Positions 1 through 5,171 of a stretch of 5,171 nucleotides of DNA are shown here, piece after piece. Each line of letters opens with the position of its first letter. The stretch's first letter is position 1. Source of the DNA: Chloroflexota bacterium (GTDB lineage: Bacteria > Chloroflexota > Anaerolineae > Anaerolineales > UBA11579); the NCBI GenBank assembly GCA_003486225.1, contig DNGN01000222.1:1-5171 (forward strand), in the 5' to 3' direction. The notes beneath the pieces are model-generated. The model was not told where the DNA came from, did no database searches, and saw nothing but the letters and a program-made list of their open reading frames with translations. The translations under genes and the position numbers were made by a program.

Positions 1-641
1 CACGCAGCCTGACAGCCAATAATCCCGAACCAACCACTGGCGGTAGCGAGCAGTTCAGCCGCTCGCCCATCCCGGAAGATTACCAGGAACTGTCCGAAGT
101 TTTGATGGCATCTCTCTGGCAAACCGCGCTGGAGGAAGCCCAGGTCACCCTGGATGAAGGCGACGTGATCCTGGATAGCGAACCCAGTGTAGCGATTGTC
201 CTGGAGGAGAGCTTTTCGCCACCTGAACCGCAGCCCAGTTCCACCCTTTCCTTGCTGCTGCGGGTAGAATATGAAATCATGTACCTCAGCGGCAGTGAAC
301 TGCAGGCCATGGGAAATGCTATCCTGGATGCCACCCTCCCGGCAGGCTATAATGCGCAACCCGAGACTTTTAATATTTCCTCCATTTCCTCGCCTGAAGC
401 TGGAGACTCACAAGAAATCGCCTGGCCGGTAGAGCTTTCACGGCAGATCTTCACCATTAAATCTCTCGCAAACAGCATCGATAAAATCCTTGGCCAGCCC
501 CCAGAGCGAGCAGCCAGCCTGCTGCAATCCGAACTGGACCTTTCAAGCAAGCCGCAGATCTCGATTTTTCCGGAATGGTGGCCTGTGATGCCGTTGCTGC
601 AAGTCAGAATTGAAGCGGTAGATCTGATCCAGGAACGTTAA
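1..641 (+). CDS. C-terminal part of a protein of unknown function, possibly baseplate-J/gp47-like
   Basis: The frame is open from the first complete codon (position 3) to TAA at 639-641, giving 212 residues with no stop, so the gene begins outside the window. A TTG and ATG at 102 and 105 could be read as starts, but the coding frame continues upstream and the nearest purine-rich stretch (85-89) is too far away, so they are probably internal. The visible part opens with a polar Pro/Ser/Glu-rich stretch. It continues with alternating beta-like segments and an acidic, proline-rich linker, and has no membrane helix. It ends in a hydrophobic beta motif containing FPEWWP (Trp codons 576-581) followed by PLLQVRIEAV. 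From memory, a proline-tryptophan element of this kind followed by an R-I/L-x-V strand closes many Chloroflexota proteins annotated as baseplate J/gp47 family. That name is a guess from the tail alone; secreted or surface protein is an alternative. It ends one base before ruvX and is probably co-transcribed with it. Confidence 0.8.
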   Translation, partial: RSLTANNPEPTTGGSEQFSRSPIPEDYQELSEVLMASLWQTALEEAQVTLDEGDVILDSEPSVAIVLEESFSPPEPQPSSTLSLLLRVEYEIMYLSGSELQAMGNAILDATLPAGYNAQPETFNISSISSPEAGDSQEIAWPVELSRQIFTIKSLANSIDKILGQPPERAASLLQSELDLSSKPQISIFPEWWPVMPLLQVRIEAVDLIQER

Positions 642-642
642 T

Positions 643-1080
643 TTGCGCATCCTTGGTATTGACCCCGGCGAAAAGAATATCGGGATTGCCATCAGCGACC
701 CAACCGGCAGCCTGGCACGCCCATTACTGGTCCTACCGCATGCCAGCCGCAAGCTGGATGCAAGACGCATTATTGAAATCGCAGAAAAGGAAGGAGCCGG
801 CAAAATTGTGATTGGGCAGGCCACGGATCTCGATGGGAAACCCAACTTCTCTGGGCGCAAGGCAGCCCGGCTAGCCGCAGAGATCCGCTCGGCATCTTCA
901 CTGCCGGTTGAATTATGGGACGAGAGCTTCAGCACCCAGCAAGCCGTCCAAAATAAGATCAAAAGCGGGGCAGGGCCGAAAAATCGCCAGGGACATCTGG
1001 ACCAAGTCGCGGCTGCCATCATCCTGCAATCCTACCTCGATATGAACCCCCCAGAAACTGATGAAACGAACCCGGTCTAA
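643..1080 (+). CDS. ruvX: RuvX/YqgF family Holliday junction resolvase-like nuclease
   Basis: This encodes a 145-residue protein, the usual length for the RuvX/YqgF family, an RNase H-fold nuclease linked to Holliday junction resolution and, in E. coli, to 16S rRNA 5'-end processing. The start is TTG at 643, with AGGAA at 631-635 seven bases upstream, and it gives the family's typical N-terminus MRILGIDPGEKNIGIA. Family blocks appear in order. The first strand carries Asp7. The next block is VIGQATDLDGKP (56-67), matching the usual V-G-x-P-x-x-x-D-G loop. WDESFSTQQA (92-101) supplies Glu94, and LDQVAAAIILQSYL (119-132) supplies Asp120. These three acidic residues would form the metal-binding active site. 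The common Arg in the Asp-Glu-Arg motif is Ser95 here. The last 20 bases overlap the start of mltG, so translation is probably coupled. In Bacillus, yrrK (ruvX) lies close to yrrL (mltG), which supports both assignments. The protein should be cytoplasmic. Confidence 0.93.
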   Translation: MRILGIDPGEKNIGIAISDPTGSLARPLLVLPHASRKLDARRIIEIAEKEGAGKIVIGQATDLDGKPNFSGRKAARLAAEIRSASSLPVELWDESFSTQQAVQNKIKSGAGPKNRQGHLDQVAAAIILQSYLDMNPPETDETNPV

Positions 1081-2203
1081 ATTTCCTATTCTCGTCCTTA
1101 TCATTTTAATCGGCGCTGCTGGTTTGGTTTGCAGCTTTGCCTATTCTTTCATCCTGCAGTACCCCAGTCAAGCCGAACAATTGTATGGCAAACCTTCCAT
1201 CCACCTGACCACCTGGCAGCATTACCTGGTCTCGTACCGGCTGGTTAAAAATCAGGACCTGCTAACTGGTCCGATTGGGACAGATGCCGAAAGACTGCAA
1301 TTCTCAATTGAGGTGAACCAGCCCACTGAGTCCATTATCACCAATCTTGCAGCCAGTGGACTGATTGCGGATGCCGCCTTATTCAGAGATTATCTGATCT
1401 ATTCAGGACTGGACACCCAGCTCCAGGCAGGCAGCTACCAGCTCAATAAAGGGATGTCGGCGGTGGGCATTGCCAACGCCCTACGAGATTCCACACCGCT
1501 GATGGTGACTGTATCCATCCTGGCCGGATGGAGGTTAGAAGAGATAGCAGAAAGCCTCCCAACCACCGGCCTTGAGATAAGCCCGCAGGAATTTATTCAG
1601 GCAGCCCACCAGAGGATCCCTGGCTTGCCGATCATGGAAGAAGTTCCCATGGGTGCCTCGCTGGAAGGCTTTTTCCCTCCCGGGTCATACGAGGTGGAAC
1701 GCACGATCACTGCCGACCAGCTGGTAGGCTACCTGGTAGAAAAATTTGATGAACTGCTACCGCCTAAAACCCGCCAGGGGATCGAACAACAGGGACTCTC
1801 CCTGCACCAGGGCATCATCCTGGCTTCCATCATCCAGCGAGAAGCGGTCATCAATGATGAAATGCCGATCATTGCCTCGGTTTTTTTTAACCGGTTGGCG
1901 ATTTCCATGAAATTAGAGACCGACCCCACCGTGCAGTATGCTCTGGGATATAATTCCCAACAAAACAGCTGGTGGACAAATCCCCTTACCTATGCGCATT
2001 TAGAGGTGCAATCCCCTTATAATACCTACCTGTATGCCGGCTTGCCTCCCGCGCCCATCGCTAACCCAAGTTTGACCGCCCTGCAAGCCGTGGCTTTCCC
2101 AGCCCAGACCCCGTATTATTTTTTCAGGGCGGCCTGTGATCTTTCCGGCCGGCATAATTTTTCAGAAAATTTCGACCAGCACCAGCAATTTGCTTGTCCG
2201 TAA
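1061..2203 (+). CDS. mltG: Endolytic murein transglycosylase MltG (YceG-like)
   Basis: This is a 380-residue inner-membrane lytic transglycosylase that cuts nascent glycan strands, probably terminating their elongation. The ATG at 1061 lies inside the end of ruvX and gives a short basic N-terminus (MKRTRSK) followed by one membrane helix at about residues 8-33, so the rest should face outside. A LysM-like part spans roughly 78-150. The catalytic YceG domain follows, with LEGFFPPGSY (201-210), LASIIQREA (254-262) carrying the expected catalytic Glu261, ASVFFNRL (272-279) and KLETDPTVQYALGY (284-297). The substrate-groove segment SPYNTYLYAGLPPAPIANPS lies at 318-337. The order and spacing match E. 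coli MltG, whose Glu218 sits in the equivalent IIEKET motif. About 40 extra residues separate the membrane helix from the LysM-like part. The C-terminus ends just after a pair of cysteines (359 and 379) that could form a disulfide outside the cell. The family identification is secure. Confidence 0.96.
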   Translation: MKRTRSKFPILVLIILIGAAGLVCSFAYSFILQYPSQAEQLYGKPSIHLTTWQHYLVSYRLVKNQDLLTGPIGTDAERLQFSIEVNQPTESIITNLAASGLIADAALFRDYLIYSGLDTQLQAGSYQLNKGMSAVGIANALRDSTPLMVTVSILAGWRLEEIAESLPTTGLEISPQEFIQAAHQRIPGLPIMEEVPMGASLEGFFPPGSYEVERTITADQLVGYLVEKFDELLPPKTRQGIEQQGLSLHQGIILASIIQREAVINDEMPIIASVFFNRLAISMKLETDPTVQYALGYNSQQNSWWTNPLTYAHLEVQSPYNTYLYAGLPPAPIANPSLTALQAVAFPAQTPYYFFRAACDLSGRHNFSENFDQHQQFACP

Positions 2204-2230
2204 GGTTATCGGGCAAAGACGATTTTTAGG

Positions 2231-2242
2231 ATGAATGAATGA
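2231..2242 (+). other. Possible three-codon coupling minicistron before the SerK-like gene
   Basis: An ATG at 2231 directly follows AGG (2228-2230) and reads Met-Asn-Glu-stop. Its TGA (2240-2242) overlaps the ATG at 2239 in the form ATGA. The same AGG lies eight bases upstream of the ATG at 2239, so the simplest reading is an ordinary, rather weak ribosome site for the 273-residue gene. The overlap could be accidental in an ATGAATGAATGA tandem. Confidence 0.2.
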
Positions 2243-3060
2243 CAACTCTGCAACGTTACCCCAACCTGGATATTCTTCCAGCCGAGACGATCAGCTTGCA
2301 TGAACACCATGACCCGCAACGTACCATGCCGCTGATCTCAAGGATCAAGAATTCCGGCATCCTGTATAACCCCCCCCTGGTGATCCCGATTCAAGGAGAT
2401 CCGATCCGCTATATGGTGCTGGATGGAGCCAACCGGGTGACGGCCATGAAAGAAATGGGACTCCCGCATTTGCTCGCCCAGATCGTAGATCCCGAATCCC
2501 CTGGCATGGGCTTACAAACCTGGAACCACGTGCTTTGGAAAATCGAGCCTGACAGGCTTTTGAAGGAGATCGAAGCCATCGATGAGATTAGCCTTGAGGC
2601 TGTGAGTGAACCCAATTTTTCCTCCCAATCCCTGGCATTTCTGGAACTCCCTGATCAACGCCGCTACTCATTAACTACCTCCTCCCCAGGCAGGCGGTCA
2701 GAAATCATAACCAAGCTTGTGCGTATGTACAGCCAGGTCAGCCTGTATGATCGTACGATGATCGAAGATATCAATGGGGTGGACGGGTATTATGACCAGC
2801 TGGCTGGCCTGATCATCTATCCGCCTTTCAGCGTTTCTGAAGTAATCCAATTCAGCCGGGAAGAAAAACTGCTGCCGGCAGGCATCACGCGTTTTATCGT
2901 CTCACCACGCGCCTTACGCCTCAACTACCCGCTTGAGCGCCTGGCGAGCGACCGTTCCCTTCAGGAGAAAAGAGAAGAATTGCAGCGTTTCATCCAGGAG
3001 CGCATGGAAAAAAAAGGCGTACGCATCTACACCGAGACAACCATCCTGTACGACGAATAA
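2239..3060 (+). CDS. ParB/sulfiredoxin-fold protein resembling SerK/SbnI free-serine kinases
   Basis: This is a 273-residue soluble protein with no signal peptide or membrane segment. The start at 2239 has a weak AGG eight bases upstream. The N-terminal third shows the ParB/Srx layout: an acidic loop LHEHHD (20-25), a helix ending SGILYNPPLVIP (39-50), a strand into VLDGANR (60-66), then a helix TAMKEMGLP. There is no helix-turn-helix DNA-binding region or CTP-binding GERR-type box as in chromosome-partitioning ParB. The later part contains GLIIYPPFSVSEVIQFSR (190-207) and LLPAGITRFIVSPRALRLNY (211-230), then PLERL. As I remember the archaeal ADP-dependent serine kinase SerK and staphylococcal SbnI, both share this whole-length order: HE loop, SG-x-x-x-x-P-x-L, DG-x-x-R, and a C-terminal T-R-h-h-h-P segment. 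Glu22 would match the reported catalytic Glu (Glu30 in SerK, Glu20 in SbnI). The predicted activity is making O-phosphoserine from serine. No serine, cysteine or siderophore genes are visible, so substrate and role remain open. It ends in a charged helix (about 239-259) and a short strand. Confidence 0.6.
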   Translation: MTTLQRYPNLDILPAETISLHEHHDPQRTMPLISRIKNSGILYNPPLVIPIQGDPIRYMVLDGANRVTAMKEMGLPHLLAQIVDPESPGMGLQTWNHVLWKIEPDRLLKEIEAIDEISLEAVSEPNFSSQSLAFLELPDQRRYSLTTSSPGRRSEIITKLVRMYSQVSLYDRTMIEDINGVDGYYDQLAGLIIYPPFSVSEVIQFSREEKLLPAGITRFIVSPRALRLNYPLERLASDRSLQEKREELQRFIQERMEKKGVRIYTETTILYDE

Positions 3061-3087
3061 CGCGCTGAAATTATCTTGCTCCTGCCC

Positions 3088-3126
3088 CACACCATGAGCG
3101 GAGGATCTCACACCACTGCATGGTGT
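3088..3126 (+). repeat. CACACCA direct repeat plus ACACCA/TGGTGT inverted repeat, possible operator
   Basis: CACACCA occurs at 3088-3094 and again at 3109-3115, 21 bases apart, close to two helical turns. The second copy is mirrored by TGGTGT at 3121-3126 across a five-base spacer (CTGCA), giving a perfect six-base inverted repeat. The right arm shares its last base with the TATAAT box, so a protein bound here would overlap the promoter. No T-run follows the repeat, so it does not look like a terminator. The arms are short and chance occurrence is possible. Confidence 0.4.
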
Positions 3127-3131
3127 ATAAT
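3126..3131 (+). promoter_or_regulatory. Probable -10 box of a promoter for the downstream two-gene unit
   Basis: TATAAT at 3126-3131 is a perfect sigma-70-type -10 element in the only sizeable gap of the window. A transcript would start near 3138 and carry a leader of about 65 bases before the TTG at 3202. At 16-18 bases upstream there is no recognisable TTGACA-like -35 (the bases are around GGATCT), so the promoter would be weak or need an activator. The repeats just upstream fit that idea. Confidence 0.5.
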
Positions 3132-3149
3132 ACTTCCTGCCCAGACGTT

Positions 3150-3165
3150 GGAGGGAAGTCTCTCC
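3150..3165 (+). promoter_or_regulatory. Leader hairpin that buries a GGAGG ribosome-binding sequence
   Basis: GGAGGG (3150-3155) can pair with CTCTCC (3160-3165) over the four-base loop AAGT, giving six pairs including one G-U. GGAGG is a very good match to the anti-Shine-Dalgarno sequence and lies 12 bases before an ATG at 3167, a rather long spacing. In the folded leader the ribosome site would be hidden. The structure is short, so a regulatory role is an inference. Confidence 0.35.
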
Positions 3166-3166
3166 C

Positions 3167-3205
3167 ATGTTCGAACCAATTCATTATCAGATTAGGAACC
3201 GTTGA
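3167..3205 (+). CDS. Possible 12-codon leader or coupling peptide
   Basis: ATG at 3167 opens a 12-codon frame (MFEPIHYQIRNR) ending at TGA 3203-3205. The stop overlaps the TTG start of the next gene in the form TTGA, the usual geometry for translational coupling. A strong GGAGG (3150-3154) lies upstream, though 12 bases away and within a possible hairpin. The peptide has no run of one amino acid typical of an attenuator. Alternatives are a chance frame, or the true N-terminus of the next protein if a frameshift or sequencing error sits near 3200. Confidence 0.35.
   Translation: MFEPIHYQIRNR
3194..3198 (+). promoter_or_regulatory. Shine-Dalgarno-like AGGAA for the TTG start at 3202
   Basis: AGGAA at 3194-3198 is only three bases before TTG 3202, closer than usual. 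It is about 18 bases before the in-frame ATG at 3217, too far to serve it well. An in-frame TAG at 3193-3195 means no earlier start exists. This favours TTG 3202, with re-initiation after the 12-codon frame a plausible aid. Confidence 0.4.
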
Positions 3206-3630
3206 CAGAATTCACAATGATGGATATTTTCTTCACCAACCCAAACGATGTGCCTGTCCCACCGGAAAAAATGGGGATCAGGGAATTAAAAGCCACCCCT
3301 TATGCAGATGGGAAACGGGTCGCGATTGAATTTGAGATCACCCCATTTCAGCAAAAACCGAATATCGAGATCGGTATTTTAAACCGGGATCATGAGGAGG
3401 TATCTTCTCTGAGTGTTGTGGAGGCGATTGAAAATACCATGAGCTTTACCCTGCACCTGAGAGAACCTCGACCGCACGGTGAGTACCAGGTAAAAATGCA
3501 GCTCTTTTATACTGATCTGAAATCTCTGGATGATGAGGAAGATAAATTGATTAAAGACCTCCTCCTGGAGAATAAAAGACATGTTGTAACCGCAGAAACC
3601 ATCTTCAGCATTACCGCCCAAGACGCCTAA
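3202..3630 (+). CDS. Unknown 142-residue beta-rich protein
   Basis: I do not recognise a family. From TTG 3202 the protein is 142 residues; ATGs at 3217 and 3220 would shorten it by five or six, and an ATG at 3271 by 23. There is no signal peptide, membrane helix or cysteine cluster. After a polar, proline-containing N-terminus, alternating strands dominate: KRVAIEFEITPF (about 38-49), NIEIGILNRD (54-63), MSFTLHLREP (80-89) and GEYQVKMQLFYTD (93-105). These are followed by an acidic stretch LDDEEDKLIKDLL (109-121) and a last strand TAETIFSI (130-137). The pattern of strands with a G-E-Y-x-V-x-x-x-L-F edge suggests an immunoglobulin-like beta sandwich, perhaps a binding or accessory module. 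It lies 39 bases upstream of an ABC exporter gene in the same direction, so the two are probably co-transcribed. A functional link to the exporter is only a guess. Confidence 0.72.
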   Translation: MTEFTMMDIFFTNPNDVPVPPEKMGIRELKATPYADGKRVAIEFEITPFQQKPNIEIGILNRDHEEVSSLSVVEAIENTMSFTLHLREPRPHGEYQVKMQLFYTDLKSLDDEEDKLIKDLLLENKRHVVTAETIFSITAQDA

Positions 3631-3669
3631 ACATTCGATCGAATTGGCACAGCCCCAGAACTGAGAAGC

Positions 3670-5171
3670 ATGCGATCACTCATCAAAATCACCCACCTTT
3701 TACGCCCCTACTGGCTGGCACTGCTTGGGGCTTTTCTGACATTGGTGGGTGTCACCGGAACCCAATTGGCCATTCCCTCCATCTTTCGGGACGTCATCGA
3801 TACAGGGCTGCTCAAAGGCGAGGTCAGCCACATGCTTCAGGCAGCCCTGGTGATCCTGGGGATCGGCGCTCTGCGGTCGATCCTGTCTGCGGTGCAGAGA
3901 TACCTGAGCGAGACCGTCTCCATGCGGTTTGGCTATGACCTGAGAAACCGTCTCTTCAAACATATCCAAAATTTGTCCTTCAGCTACCACAACCACGCCC
4001 AAACAGGCCAGCTGATGAGCAGGTGTACAGAAGATATCCGGTCCATGCAGGCCTTCATTGGCAGTGGCGCAGTCGAGCTGCTGCAGGTGATCCTGCTGAT
4101 CATCGGGGCCTTGATCCTGATGTTGAATGAAAGCCCTAAACTGACCCTGATCGCCATTATCCCGCTGATCCCGCTTTTGATCTTGACGGCTAATTTTGGC
4201 AGCCGGGTGAGCAAAATGTTCTACGACATCGACAAGGCTCTCGGGGACCTCTCCTCACGCCTGCAGGAGAATGTGATCGGGGTTCAGGTCGTTAAGGCTT
4301 TTTCCCGGGAGGGTCACGAGATTAACCGTTTCGACCATTCCAACCGGGAACTGTACAATGCGCGGGTGCATGTGATCCACGAATGGTCAAAGATCATGCC
4401 CACGACCATGCTGCTGGTTTCACTCAGCACAATTTCCTTACTCTGGTTTGGCGGAAATATGGTCCTGGAGGGGACCTTGACGGTTGGTCAGGTCGTGCAA
4501 TTCAACAGCTACATGCTTTTAATCGCCCTGCCAGCACGACAGCTGACCTGGTATGTGAATATGGCCGGTGAGGCGGCTGCCGGAGCCAAGCGCACCACCG
4601 AAGTGCTCGACCACCAGGCCGAAATTCAATCCCTGCCCGGCGCGGTGTCCGCAGCAGGTATCCAGGGCGAGGTGGCTTTCAGGAATGTGACCTTTACCTA
4701 CCAGGGAGAACCTTCCCCCGCGATCCAGGACATAAATTTCTTTTCTCCCCCCAACAAGATCATCGGGCTGATCGGCCAGACCGGTTCCGGCAAAACCACC
4801 ATGGTCAACCTGATCCCGCGTTTCTATGAGCCACAGCAGGGGGAGGTGCTGCTGGATGGCAGATTGGTCAGTGAATACGATCTCAATTCGCTGCGCCGTC
4901 AAATTGGCTATGTGCTTCAGACCACGCTCCTGTTTTCAGCCAGCATCAGCGATAATATTGCTTTCGGTAAGCCCGAGGCCAGCCAGGAACAGATCATGGC
5001 GGCGGCCAAGGTGGCCAGGGCCCATGATTTTATTATGCAGTTTCCAAAAGGGTACCAGACCATGGTTGGCGAACGCGGAATCACCCTTTCTGGCGGACAG
5101 CGCCAGCGGGTGGCCATCGCCAGGGCTTTGCTGATCGACCCGCGCATCCTGATCCTGGATGATTCAACCTC
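3670..5171 (+). CDS. ABC exporter half-transporter (membrane plus ATPase domains), 3' truncated, degenerate catalytic site
   Basis: The first 500 codons are in the window and the gene continues past the edge; a complete member is about 580-600 residues. ATG 3670 is the first good in-frame start after TAA 3628-3630, with only a weak GAGAAG before it. The type-I exporter membrane domain has six predicted helices at about residues 14-36, 55-78, 134-153, 158-176, 242-262 and 276-295. The ATPase domain begins near 331 and shows the A-loop Tyr344, Walker A GQTGSGKTT (369-377, Lys375), Q-loop Gln417 in GYVLQ, the X-loop VGERG, signature LSGGQRQR (473-480) and Walker B ILILDD (493-498). Asp498 occupies the catalytic Glu position. 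Asp here, and motifs such as NLIPRFYEP and HDFIMQFPKGY, recall TM287 of the heterodimeric exporter TM287/288 and BmrC of BmrCD. Such pumps export drugs, lipids or peptides; the substrate cannot be told from the sequence. A partner half should follow downstream. Confidence 0.94.
   Translation, partial: MRSLIKITHLLRPYWLALLGAFLTLVGVTGTQLAIPSIFRDVIDTGLLKGEVSHMLQAALVILGIGALRSILSAVQRYLSETVSMRFGYDLRNRLFKHIQNLSFSYHNHAQTGQLMSRCTEDIRSMQAFIGSGAVELLQVILLIIGALILMLNESPKLTLIAIIPLIPLLILTANFGSRVSKMFYDIDKALGDLSSRLQENVIGVQVVKAFSREGHEINRFDHSNRELYNARVHVIHEWSKIMPTTMLLVSLSTISLLWFGGNMVLEGTLTVGQVVQFNSYMLLIALPARQLTWYVNMAGEAAAGAKRTTEVLDHQAEIQSLPGAVSAAGIQGEVAFRNVTFTYQGEPSPAIQDINFFSPPNKIIGLIGQTGSGKTTMVNLIPRFYEPQQGEVLLDGRLVSEYDLNSLRRQIGYVLQTTLLFSASISDNIAFGKPEASQEQIMAAAKVARAHDFIMQFPKGYQTMVGERGITLSGGQRQRVAIARALLIDPRILILDDST

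Noticed and set aside
102..641. A complete 179-residue gene starting at TTG 102 or ATG 105
   Set aside because: The same frame is open without a stop back to position 3 and no well-placed ribosome site precedes the codons, so a truncated longer gene is more likely.
1..641. Prophage or contractile-injection cluster based on the possible baseplate-J resemblance
   Set aside because: The following genes are housekeeping (ruvX, mltG) and no other tail, sheath or capsid-like gene is visible in the window.
2239..3060. Chromosome-partitioning ParB, which would suggest a nearby parS site or replication origin
   Set aside because: There is no parA, no helix-turn-helix region and no GERR-type CTP-binding box, and the C-terminal half follows the SerK/SbnI pattern.
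3110..3131. Rho-independent terminator after the SerK-like gene
   Set aside because: The inverted repeat is only six bases, not GC-rich, and is followed by TATAAT rather than a T-run.
2914..3168. Reverse-strand 84-codon frame covering the intergenic gap
   Set aside because: It runs antisense to the SerK-like gene for most of its length and has no recognisable motif or good ribosome site.
3120..3329. 69-codon + strand frame beginning at the ATG in the intergenic region
   Set aside because: It overlaps the -10 box and the better-supported gene at 3202, and its translation is cysteine-rich without domain-like pattern; most of it is an out-of-frame shadow.
4519..4902. Reverse-strand 127-codon frame inside the ABC transporter gene
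   Set aside because: It is the complement of intact exporter motifs including Walker A, so the + strand reading is clearly the real one.

Overview
The window looks like ordinary bacterial chromosome at moderate GC content, with every gene on the + strand. The gene styles suggest a Chloroflexota bacterium, probably of the Anaerolineae: a long MltG with a C-terminal cysteine pair, ruvX directly before mltG, and an upstream protein ending in a tryptophan-rich beta segment like the baseplate-J-like proteins I associate with that class. This assignment rests on remembered family features and was not searched. There are no rRNA, tRNA, CRISPR, insertion sequence or phage integration signals.

Region 1 (1-3060) reads as one transcription unit of four tightly spaced genes. 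They are the C-terminal 212 codons of a protein tentatively called baseplate-J/gp47-like, then ruvX (TTG start, one base after the previous stop), mltG (overlapping ruvX by 20 bases), and, 35 bases later, a 273-residue ParB/sulfiredoxin-fold protein. That last protein resembles the free-serine kinases SerK and SbnI more than a chromosome-partitioning ParB. RuvX acts in nucleic-acid processing. MltG is a membrane-anchored lytic transglycosylase that cleaves nascent peptidoglycan. Nothing nearby explains the SerK-like protein.

Region 2 (3061-3201) is the only sizeable gap. It holds a perfect TATAAT, a CACACCA direct repeat 21 bases apart with a matching inverted TGGTGT touching the -10 box, a small hairpin that buries a strong GGAGG, and a 12-codon reading frame. 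The stop of that short frame overlaps the TTG start of the next gene (TTGA). Together these look like a regulated promoter with a short coupling or leader peptide, though each element is short.

Region 3 (3202-5171) holds a 142-residue beta-rich protein of unknown function and, 39 bases later, the first 500 residues of an ABC exporter half-transporter that runs off the window. It has Asp where the catalytic Glu after Walker B is expected, as in the degenerate half of heterodimeric exporters such as TM287/288 and BmrCD. A partner half-transporter with a normal Glu is therefore predicted just downstream.

The best candidates for something under-described are the SerK-like gene in the ruvX-mltG unit and the leader arrangement in front of the unknown gene and the exporter. 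I see no convincing new multi-gene defence or mobile system.
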